A DNA stretch of 64,000 nt from JANXVR01 sp034667405 (GTDB taxonomy: Bacteria; Actinomycetota; UBA4738; HRBIN12), in contig JAXDJX010000019.1 of NCBI GenBank assembly GCA_034667405.1, positions 62,001 to 126,000 on the forward strand. Reading direction: 5' to 3'. The translations under genes were made by a program, and so were the position numbers. Below are positions 1 through 6,337 of this stretch, piece by piece (position 1 is the first letter of the stretch; each line of letters starts with the position of its first letter). The notes under the pieces are model-generated. The model made no database searches. It had not been told where the DNA came from and was given only the letters and a program-made list of their open reading frames with translations.

Positions 1-138
1 CTGTTGGGCTTCAAGCAGCGCCTTCTGCGCTTGGGATTCGATGCTGTGGGCGTTGGAGGCGGCGATGGTCTTGCGGTAAAGGAATCCGGCGACGGCGCCC
101 ACCGCGAGGGCGCCGATGGCGATGACGACTTGAGGCAT
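1..138 (-). CDS. rny: Ribonuclease Y, N-terminal fragment cut by the window edge
   Basis: Forty-six codons read leftward from an ATG at 138 and run off the window. The N-terminus begins MPQVVIAIGALAVG, a single membrane anchor, followed by a charged helical stretch ending KALLEAQQ. This is the usual start of RNase Y, a membrane-anchored endoribonuclease that initiates mRNA decay; its KH and HD domains would lie outside the window. It sits downstream of recA-recX, where rny is commonly found. A GGGGAGA ribosome-binding sequence lies just before the ATG. The catalytic domain is not visible, so identity rests on the anchor and the context. Confidence 0.8.
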   Translation of the reverse strand, partial: MPQVVIAIGALAVGAVAGFLYRKTIAASNAHSIESQAQKALLEAQQ

Positions 139-142
139 GGTG

Positions 143-166
143 TCTCCCCTTATCCCTATGGGGAGA
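143..166 (-). promoter_or_regulatory. Hairpin sequestering the rny ribosome-binding site
   Basis: On the minus strand TCTCCCC (166-160) can pair perfectly with GGGGAGA (149-143), leaving a 10-nt loop. The second arm is the Shine-Dalgarno sequence of rny, so the hairpin would hide it. This suggests translational control of RNase Y synthesis; that role is inferred. Confidence 0.45.
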
Positions 167-316
167 GGACCCTTCCGGGCCGGCGCGATGGCGGGGTTCG
201 GGAACTACGGGGCGCCGCGGACTATCGCGAGCTCCGTTCTGTCGAACGTGTAGGTGTCAGTTCCGGTCACAGGGCCTCTGGCGTCGGTTAGGTAAGTGGT
301 TCTCTCGTGGCCTGCG

Positions 317-322
317 ATGCTA
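317..322 (-). promoter_or_regulatory. Possible -10 element for rny in the recX-rny gap
   Basis: A TAGCAT hexamer on the minus strand lies in the 224-bp gap between recX and rny and would give a leader of about 170 nt containing the SD-sequestering hairpin. No convincing -35 was seen. Apart from these two features I found nothing else in this gap. Confidence 0.25.
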
Positions 323-362
323 CGGCCGCCGAACCCGTCCGGCAAGACGCAACAGGCGCAGA

Positions 363-857
363 TCACGGCTCCTGATCGGCTCCCTGCAGGTCAAGTGCCC
401 TGCGAGCGGCGCTGCGTGCGATCTGGGGCCCGTATCCCCGTCGGGCCAGGAGTCCCACCAGCCGCGCGTAGGCCTTCTCCGGGGGGAGCGCCCCCATCCG
501 CACGGCTTTCGACGCAGCGAGCTCGAATGCACGCTCCTCGTCATCCACGGCCACCCCTTCGAGCACCTCGTCCGCCACGGAGCGAGAGACACCCTTGGCG
601 GCCAGGGCGCTCGCCACCGCACGAGAACCGGACTTCCTATTTTCCAGATGATGAGCGGCGAGTTGCTGGGCGAACGAGAGATCGTCGATGAGGCCGACGC
701 CCTCAAGCCGGCCGAGCACATCCGCCACCTCTCGGCGTTCGAAGCCGGCGGCGGAGAGGCGTCGTTCGAGCTCCTGACGGCTGCGTGGGCGCACCGCCAG
801 GAGCCCGAGCGCGCGCTCGCGGCAATCCTTGGGATTCTTGGCCTGGCCCCGAGGCAC
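363..857 (-). CDS. recX: Regulatory protein RecX
   Basis: A 164-aa protein of the RecX family, small helical-repeat proteins that bind RecA filaments and limit recombinase activity. Visible family features are RALGLLAVRPRSRQELERRL near residue 15, the GVGLIDDLSFAQQLAAHHLENRKSG block near residue 55 and VDDEERAFELAASK near residue 105. Length is normal for the family. It starts 6 bp after the recA stop, so the two genes are co-transcribed and RecX is made with RecA in the SOS response. Confidence 0.93.
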   Translation of the reverse strand: MPRGQAKNPKDCRERALGLLAVRPRSRQELERRLSAAGFERREVADVLGRLEGVGLIDDLSFAQQLAAHHLENRKSGSRAVASALAAKGVSRSVADEVLEGVAVDDEERAFELAASKAVRMGALPPEKAYARLVGLLARRGYGPQIARSAARRALDLQGADQEP

Positions 858-863
858 GGCCGA

Positions 864-2051
864 TCAGGCCTCGGCGTCGGCTTTCGCCTTCGCTCTCCCG
901 CTGGGCGGGGCGGCGTCTTCCAGGACGGCATCCGGGATGATCTCGATGGGCTTGTCGGCGTCTTCGCCGAATGACGTGAGTCCGACGGCTTCACGGATCT
1001 TGCGCTCGATCTCGTCTCGGATCTCCAGATGTTCACCCAAGAACTGGCGCGCGTTCTCCCGGCCTTGGCCGAGCTGTTCGCCTTCGTAGGTGAACCAGGC
1101 TCCCGCCTTCTTCACGATCTCGAGGTCGACACCCACGTCGATAAGCGCGCCCTCCTTCGAGATGCCCTTGCCGTACATGATGTCGAACTCGCACTGACGG
1201 AACGGCGGCGCGACCTTGTTCTTCACGACCTTCACCCGGGTGCGGGAACCGACGACTTCCTGGCCGTCCTTCAGGTTCTCGATCTTGCGAACGTCAAGAC
1301 GGACGGACGAGTAGAACTTCAATGCCCGTCCACCCGGCGTGGTTTCCGGGCTGCCGAACATGACGCCGATCTTCTCGCGGAGCTGGTTGATGAAGATGGC
1401 CGTGGTGTCGAACCGGCTGAGGGATCCGTTCAGCTTCCGCATGGCCTGGGACATGAGTCGGGCCTGCAGACCTACGTGCGTGTCGCCCATCTCCCCTTCG
1501 ATCTCCGCTCGAGGGGTGAGGGCGGCGACGGAGTCAACGACCACGACCGCCAGGGCTGCGGATCGAACGAGCATGTCGGCGATCTCGAGCGCCTGCTCCC
1601 CGGAGTCGGGCTGAGAGACGAGGAGTTCGTCGATATTCACGCCGAGGGCACGCGCGTAGGTGGGGTCGAGTGCGTGTTCGGCATCGATGAACGCGGCGAT
1701 ACCTCCGGCCCGCTGGGCCTCCGCGATGATGTGGAGACACACCGTGGTCTTCCCGGATCCCTCCGGGCCGAACACCTCAACGATGCGGCCGCGCGGGATG
1801 CCCCCGATGCCGAGCGCGAGGTCGAGAGACATCGACCCCGTAGGGATCACGCCCATCTCGACGTTCATCGGGTGCTCACCGAGCTTCATGACGGCGCCCT
1901 TGCCGAACTGCTTCTCGATCTGCTGGAGCGTCACGTCCAGCATCTTGTCCCGGTCCACGCGGTCCTCCTTCTTCCGTTGACGCTTCCCGGGGAGAGGCCG
2001 GGCGAGCACGTCTTCCATCTCTGCGAGCACGCTACTGGACTGGTCTGACAT
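864..2051 (-). CDS. recA: Recombinase RecA
   Basis: A RecA-family strand-exchange ATPase and LexA co-protease of up to 395 aa. The Walker A motif GPEGSGKT is at residues 95-102, and the IEKQFGKGAVM and NQLREKIGVMFG signatures are present. The C-terminal tail is Lys/Ala/Glu rich. The N-terminus is about 30 residues longer than in E. coli. The ATG at 2051 has an AGGGG sequence 8 nt upstream. An internal GTG at 1958 has a better Shine-Dalgarno (AAGGAGG, 5 nt spacing) and would give an N-terminus of normal length. A LexA-type box lies 46 bp upstream of the ATG. Confidence 0.97.
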   Translation of the reverse strand: MSDQSSSVLAEMEDVLARPLPGKRQRKKEDRVDRDKMLDVTLQQIEKQFGKGAVMKLGEHPMNVEMGVIPTGSMSLDLALGIGGIPRGRIVEVFGPEGSGKTTVCLHIIAEAQRAGGIAAFIDAEHALDPTYARALGVNIDELLVSQPDSGEQALEIADMLVRSAALAVVVVDSVAALTPRAEIEGEMGDTHVGLQARLMSQAMRKLNGSLSRFDTTAIFINQLREKIGVMFGSPETTPGGRALKFYSSVRLDVRKIENLKDGQEVVGSRTRVKVVKNKVAPPFRQCEFDIMYGKGISKEGALIDVGVDLEIVKKAGAWFTYEGEQLGQGRENARQFLGEHLEIRDEIERKIREAVGLTSFGEDADKPIEIIPDAVLEDAAPPSGRAKAKADAEA

Positions 2052-2065
2052 AACTTACACCCCTG

Positions 2066-2071
2066 TCATTA
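2066..2071 (-). promoter_or_regulatory. Candidate recA -10 element
   Basis: TAATGA on the minus strand lies between the LexA-type box and the upstream recA start. It is the best -10 candidate in the 70-bp gap between thpR and recA, and the box would cover its -35 region. Confidence 0.4.
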
Positions 2072-2096
2072 GACGGGTCGATCCGCGAACCTTACC

Positions 2097-2110
2097 CGAA
2101 CAGGTGTTCG
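2097..2110. promoter_or_regulatory. SOS (LexA) box upstream of recA
   Basis: The near-palindrome CGAACAGGTGTTCG matches the Gram-positive LexA operator GAAC-N4-GTTC exactly. It sits in the short non-coding gap between the corrected thpR stop (2122) and recA (2051), about 26 bp upstream of a possible -10. It implies a DNA-damage-induced promoter for recA-recX inside the cinA-thpR-recA cluster. Confidence 0.85.
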
Positions 2111-2121
2111 AACGCAAGCAA

Positions 2122-2684
2122 CTACGGGCCGAAGGCAGACCGGAGCAGCGGTTCATAGATCGCACCCTCGGATCGGAGGTAGCTTCGGAACAGGGTGACC
2201 GAGCTGATGGGAAAGGTCGTTCCGGTAAGGAGGGCCGAGGACCACCCCGGCGGGACCGAGTGGGGGGAACACATCGGCCGAGCGTGACATGGGGGACGTA
2301 GGGACCTTGTCGTTGCGGCAACCATGCCGAAAAGGACGCGCGGACCAGCGCCTCGATGTCCGCGATCCGCCCCTGCTTATCGTCAACCCCGGCCACCAGG
2401 ACCCGGGCTCGCTGTGCGCCGACGGGGAACGAGCCGAGCCTCGCTATCGCCGTTCGGAAATGCACGGCTCCCCGGGCAACGTCCGAGAGCGCTGTACTGA
2501 GGCCGTCCACCTCCCCTCCCGGCACCTGGCCCACGAACCCCAGCGTGAGGTGGTAGTTCGCCTCGGGTACCCATCTCACGGATGGCGCACCTCGGAATGG
2601 GTCCACACAACGGGCGAGCATCACCCGCACATCGGAGGGAACTTCCAGGGCGACGAAGAGCCGCATCCCATCCGAACGGCTCAC
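2122..2684 (-). CDS. thpR: RNA 2',3'-cyclic phosphodiesterase (2'-5' RNA ligase family), frameshifted
   Basis: Both catalytic HxT motifs are present: YHLTLGFVG near residue 45 and PYVPHVTLGR near residue 130. Right after the second motif the frame turns into Arg/Ser/Pro nonsense that would end at 2055. A one-base shift at the six-G run at 2262-2267 restores a typical C-terminus (FPISSVTLFRS, then GAIYEPLL) ending at 2122. I therefore give 2122 as the true end. The start is a GTG at 2684 or, closer to family practice (MRLFVALE), the ATG at 2666. It lies one base after the cinA stop. The indel may be an assembly error or a real mutation. Confidence 0.8.
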
Positions 2685-2685
2685 G

Positions 2686-3954
2686 TCAGATCAGGCGGTC
2701 GCCGTCGGGCAACGGCCTGCTCTCCAGGTAGCGGCGCAGCAGATCGAGCGATGCCTGCTCCGCCCAGGCGCGGACACGGTCGCGCTCCCCGGGGGACACG
2801 TACCCACGGGCATGCACCACATCCTCGGCATGCAAGCCGATCCACACGGTGCCCGGCTCGGCTCCTCCGTGTGGCTCGGGACCCGCCGCACCGGTGAGCG
2901 ACAGGCCGATGTCGGCCGAGAACAACCCGCGGACGCCCTCCGCCATCTCCAGCGCGCACTCCTTGCTCACCACCCCCGGCCCGTCGAGCGTCTCCTGCCG
3001 GACCCCCAGGACCGACCGTTTCGCCCCCGGCGAGTAAACGACGGCGTCGCCGATGAGATACGCCGAGGCGCCGGGGACGGACGTGAGCCGCGCGCCCACG
3101 CTCCCACCGGTCAGTGACTCTGCGAGCGCCACCGTCCTGCCCGAATCCCGGAGCAAGCGGCCCACCGCCTCTTCCAGCGTTTCATCGTTCCGAGTGAACA
3201 CGACGTCGCCCAACCGCCGTTCGACCTCCGCCACCATCGGTTCGACGAGAGCCAGGGCCTCGCGCTCGGTTGCCGCCTTCGCGGTGATCCGGATCTTCAC
3301 CTCTCCGTTCGATGCGAGGTAGGCCAGGCTCGGGTTGGTGCTTCCTTCGAACAGGTCCGCGACGATCTCGGCAACGCGCGACTCGCCGATCCCCGTGGAG
3401 CGAAGGGTCGTGGACCGGATCACGGCCGGCCCGGCCAACGCACGGAGCTCGGTCAGGATGGTCCCTTCCATCATCTCCACCATCTCGAGCGGGACCCCCG
3501 GAACGGCATAGATGCGAACACCGTCGTCGAGTTCGGCGATGAGGCCGGGCGCGCTGCCTCGGATGGGCTGGATGTAGCGGGCCCCCACCGGCACATCCGC
3601 CTGTCGAAGGTTGTTCTGGGGCATGGGCTCTCGACCGAACCCGGCGAACCGTTCTCGCAGCCATGCCTCGATCTCGGGATGGCGCTCCATGTCTACGCCC
3701 AGATAGAGGGCCAAAGCATCGCGCGTGATGTCGTCCTGGGTCGGGCCTAAGCCCCCCGTCACGATCACGACGTCGACCCGGGACGCCGCGAGGCGGAGGA
3801 CCTCGACGATCCGGTCCATGTTGTCACCGACGGCCTGGTGGTACAGCACATCGACGCCGATCTCCGACAGGTGTTCGCCGATCCATCTCGCGTTCGTGTT
3901 CGCGATCTGCCCGAGAAGGAGCTCGGTGCCAATCCCGACGATCTCGGCTCTCAC
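2686..3954 (-). CDS. cinA: CinA family protein (competence/damage-inducible; NMN amidohydrolase domain)
   Basis: A 422-aa two-domain protein. The N-terminal molybdopterin-binding-like domain carries EIVGIGTELLLGQIANTNA and VTGGLGPTQDDITRDAL. The C-terminal CinA/PncC domain carries ESLTGGSVGARLTSVPGAS and SLTGAAGPE; in characterised relatives it deamidates nicotinamide mononucleotide. I place the start at the GTG at 3954, which gives the normal family N-terminus and overlaps the upstream stop by 4 bp (GTGA), with GGGGGGAG upstream. A longer reading frame to 4218 is not homologous. The cinA-recA linkage is classic in Gram-positive bacteria. Confidence 0.93.
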   Translation of the reverse strand: MRAEIVGIGTELLLGQIANTNARWIGEHLSEIGVDVLYHQAVGDNMDRIVEVLRLAASRVDVVIVTGGLGPTQDDITRDALALYLGVDMERHPEIEAWLRERFAGFGREPMPQNNLRQADVPVGARYIQPIRGSAPGLIAELDDGVRIYAVPGVPLEMVEMMEGTILTELRALAGPAVIRSTTLRSTGIGESRVAEIVADLFEGSTNPSLAYLASNGEVKIRITAKAATEREALALVEPMVAEVERRLGDVVFTRNDETLEEAVGRLLRDSGRTVALAESLTGGSVGARLTSVPGASAYLIGDAVVYSPGAKRSVLGVRQETLDGPGVVSKECALEMAEGVRGLFSADIGLSLTGAAGPEPHGGAEPGTVWIGLHAEDVVHARGYVSPGERDRVRAWAEQASLDLLRRYLESRPLPDGDRLI

Positions 3955-4754
3955 GGCGACTTGCTCCCCCCGTTGGAAGGCGATGCGCTCTCCGAGGCGC
4001 CGGGTGACCCCGACCCGCTCGGGGAAGCGGAAGGCGACGGGGTCACCCACGGCGTGGTCGCCGCGTCGAAGCTCCGGTGCCACGGCGAGCCGGGCCGTCC
4101 CGGAGTGCCCAGATCTCGTCCGTTCACCGTGAGGTGCGCGATCCCTCCCGCGGCGAGCTCGAGGACGAGCGTTTGCTGGGCGGTCGCGGTACGGGACTCC
4201 CCTTTCGCCATGTGCCACACGGCCGTGATCCCGTCGGCGATCACCGTCACCTGGAGCTTCGCCGATGCGACCACCACGGCTTGAACCTGTTGGTTCAGCG
4301 GCACGGCCGAAGGGGTGACACTTCCCAAGACGGGTGGCGTCCTCGTTCCGTGCGATCTGGACAGGAGTCCGAACACGATGGCGATGACGATGATCGCGAG
4401 GGCGGCGAGTTGAAGGAAGCGTTGGTTGTCGCGGATACGGGACGCCGCGATGGCGCGCTCGACCGCTCCCATCTTGGCGGGCGGTGGCGGTGGTTCGAGA
4501 TCGTCCGCGTTGTCCGAGTAGGCACGGGCGACCTTGTCGGGGTCGAGCCCCAGGTATCGCGCGTAGGTACCCAACGCCCCTCGAACATGCGCCTCGCCCA
4601 GCAACTCATCGAACGATTCGTCTTCAAGAGCCCGGAGTTGATCGGCCGCGAGCTTCGTGTCGCGACTGACTTCTTCGATGGTGATGCCGCGACGCTCGCG
4701 GGCCTTGCGCAGGGCAGGGCCGACACCGATGAGCGGATCGGACGAGCTGGCCAT
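3951..4754 (-). CDS. RodZ-like protein: N-terminal HTH, membrane segment, DUF4115-like C-terminus
   Basis: A 267-aa protein. Residues 8-75 form a Cro/C1-type HTH as in RodZ/YmfM (GPALRKARERRGITIEEVSRDT and EAHVRGALGTYARYLGLD). A proline linker leads to one transmembrane helix (LQLAALAIIVIAIVFGLL, about residues 118-137). An outside beta domain containing AVWHMAKGESRTATAQQTL follows, then a Ser/Pro/Gly tail. RodZ proteins link the division or elongation machinery to the membrane; the function here is by family resemblance. The start is the ATG at 4754, with an alternative at 4778. It is divergent from ppa, and its stop overlaps the cinA start. Confidence 0.8.
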   Translation of the reverse strand: MASSSDPLIGVGPALRKARERRGITIEEVSRDTKLAADQLRALEDESFDELLGEAHVRGALGTYARYLGLDPDKVARAYSDNADDLEPPPPPAKMGAVERAIAASRIRDNQRFLQLAALAIIVIAIVFGLLSRSHGTRTPPVLGSVTPSAVPLNQQVQAVVVASAKLQVTVIADGITAVWHMAKGESRTATAQQTLVLELAAGGIAHLTVNGRDLGTPGRPGSPWHRSFDAATTPWVTPSPSASPSGSGSPGASESASPSNGGSKSP

Positions 4755-4790
4755 GGGTGGCGAAAGGATAACCGCCATACCGCCGGCCGG

Positions 4791-4796
4791 TAGACT
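4791..4796 (+). promoter_or_regulatory. -10 element of ppa, leaderless layout
   Basis: TAGACT ends 6 nt before the ppa ATG and no Shine-Dalgarno sequence is present, so transcription should begin at or next to the start codon. Confidence 0.6.
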
Positions 4797-4802
4797 CCGG
4801 CC

Positions 4803-5300
4803 ATGGAAGAGACGCTGACCGTCGTGGTGGAGATCCCGAAGGGTTCGCGGAACAAATACGAGATGGATCACGAGACCGAAGAGATCTTCCTGGATCGCAT
4901 GCTGTTCACGTCCATGCAATACCCCGCCGACTACGGCTACATCACCGGAACACTCGGCAACGACGGCGACCCGCTGGATGCGTTGGTCTTCGTCGGCGAA
5001 CCCACGTTCCCGGGATGCCGGATCCGCGTCCGTGCCGTCGGGTTATTCCGGATGACCGACGAGAAGGGTGAGGATGAGAAGATCCTCTGCGTCCCGCTGC
5101 GGGACCCGTCGTGGTCACATGTCGGAGACCTCGGCGGCCTGCCGCTCCCGCTCCTGAACGAGATCGAGCATTTCTTCCAGGTCTACAAGGATCTGGAAGG
5201 CCACAAGGTGGCGACCGACGGCTACGAGGATCGGGCCAGCGCGCTGCGGGTCATCGAGGAGGCACGCGAACGCGCGGCACCGGGACCTGCGGACGCGTGA
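4803..5300 (+). CDS. ppa: Inorganic pyrophosphatase (family I)
   Basis: A 165-aa cytosolic enzyme that hydrolyses pyrophosphate to drive biosynthesis. Family I hallmarks are the EIPKGSRNKYE N-terminus, YPADYGYI near residue 40, and the metal-binding signature DGDPLDALV near residue 55. Length is standard. The ATG at 4803 is supported by the -10 hexamer six bases upstream. Its stop overlaps the GTG of the next acetyltransferase gene. Confidence 0.97.
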   Translation: MEETLTVVVEIPKGSRNKYEMDHETEEIFLDRMLFTSMQYPADYGYITGTLGNDGDPLDALVFVGEPTFPGCRIRVRAVGLFRMTDEKGEDEKILCVPLRDPSWSHVGDLGGLPLPLLNEIEHFFQVYKDLEGHKVATDGYEDRASALRVIEEARERAAPGPADA

Positions 5301-5836
5301 GTCCCCGCGGTTCGCTCGTCGCGGGCGAGCGCGTCCACCTTCGCAGGCTCCGTTCCACCGACCGGGATGAGTTCCTGGAGCGGGTGCGGGCCAGCAGGGA
5401 GCTGCACCATCCGTGGTCGGCGCCCCCGGACACGCCAGAGGAGTTCGATCTCCTGGTTCGCAAGGGACGGCAGCGCTCGGAGGAACGGCTGCTGGTGTGC
5501 AGGAACGACGATGGCGCCATCGTCGGACAGTTCGGGATCTCGCAGATCTTCTACGGTCCGTTCTGCAGCGCCTATCTCGGCTACTACGGATTCGTTCCGT
5601 TTTCCGGGCAGGGCTACATGCGGGAGGGGCTAGCGCTGGTGACGGAGTTCGCGTTCGAGGCGCGCAAGCTTCACCGGCTGCAGGCGAACGTCCAACCGGA
5701 GAATGCCCCCTCGATCGCGCTTGTGCGAGGTGGCGGGTTCACGAAAGAAGGGTTCTCGCGACGCTATCTCAAGATCGACGGCGCCTGGCGGGACCATGAG
5801 CAGTGGGCGATCCTCGCCGAGGATCCTCGCCCTTGA
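5297..5836 (+). CDS. GNAT family N-acetyltransferase, RimJ/RimL-like
   Basis: A 179-aa protein with a single GNAT fold. The N-terminal strand is ERVHLRRLRSTDRDEFL, the acetyl-CoA region is FSGQGYMREGLALVTEFAFEA, and a RimJ-type segment LHRLQANVQPENAPSIALVRGGGF follows. The substrate may be a protein N-terminus, but this cannot be determined. The GTG start at 5297 overlaps the ppa stop (GTGA), indicating translational coupling. Confidence 0.85.
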   Translation: MSPRGSLVAGERVHLRRLRSTDRDEFLERVRASRELHHPWSAPPDTPEEFDLLVRKGRQRSEERLLVCRNDDGAIVGQFGISQIFYGPFCSAYLGYYGFVPFSGQGYMREGLALVTEFAFEARKLHRLQANVQPENAPSIALVRGGGFTKEGFSRRYLKIDGAWRDHEQWAILAEDPRP

Positions 5837-5919
5837 ACCGCGGAGGGCCTAGGGCCGAGGGCGTGCCGAGAGCCTGAGAAACAGCCTTCCGTCCGGTGCC
5901 GCGGCCGAGGCCACCTGAC

Positions 5920-5925
5920 TACCAT
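5920..5925 (+). promoter_or_regulatory. -10 element of the 5933 gene, leaderless layout
   Basis: TACCAT ends 7 nt before the ATG at 5933, with no Shine-Dalgarno sequence in between. Confidence 0.5.
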
Positions 5926-5932
5926 CACGACG

Positions 5933-6319
5933 ATGACACACGCCGAACACACCACATGGCAGGAATCGCCTCTGTCCGCCGTCCACGAGCCCGTGATCGT
6001 TCCCGACAGCTTGTCGGAAGGCCCGGTGAAGTTCCTCTTGGTGTCGGGCCACTTGGATGAGAGCCGTTGGGGGCTCATCGGGGCGTTCTGGCTGTCGATC
6101 GACGGCGAGCGCGGCGGATTCATCGTTGCGCCCGAGGCGATCTGGAGCGGCAGCGAGATGGTTCGGTCCTATCGAAGCGCGCTCCAACGCGGGTGGAAAG
6201 CTGAATCCATCTACGCGTACTGGCAGCGTCAGGTCGGAGCCAGCAGCGGCGTGATGATCGACCCTCAGCAGCACGCGGACACGTTGTTCCACGTCGCCCG
6301 CCGTATCGGCGCCCTCTAA
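5933..6319 (+). CDS. Hypothetical protein
   Basis: A 128-aa soluble protein that I do not recognise. It has no signal peptide or membrane segment. Mixed alpha/beta content is suggested by VKFLLVSGHLDESRWGLIGAFWLSID and a helical second half (SEMVRSYRSALQRGWKAESIYAYWQRQ). It is a single-gene unit, followed 18 bp later by the convergent end of ftsK. The start is supported by the -10 element 7 nt upstream. Codon use looks like its neighbours. Confidence 0.65.
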   Translation: MTHAEHTTWQESPLSAVHEPVIVPDSLSEGPVKFLLVSGHLDESRWGLIGAFWLSIDGERGGFIVAPEAIWSGSEMVRSYRSALQRGWKAESIYAYWQRQVGASSGVMIDPQQHADTLFHVARRIGAL

Positions 6320-6337
6320 CTCCGGCGGTTCAGGGCG

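Noticed and set aside
139..362. tRNA or other small RNA in the recX-rny gap
   Set aside because: I looked for T-loop and acceptor-like pairs and found none; only the SD hairpin and a possible -10 are supported.
1029..2048. 339-codon plus-strand frame opposite recA
   Set aside because: It mirrors recA codon structure and has no recognisable motif or upstream signals.
3955..4218. Longer CinA start at 4218
   Set aside because: The extra 88 residues are Arg-rich shadow of the RodZ-like gene; the GTG at 3954 gives the family N-terminus and a GTGA overlap.
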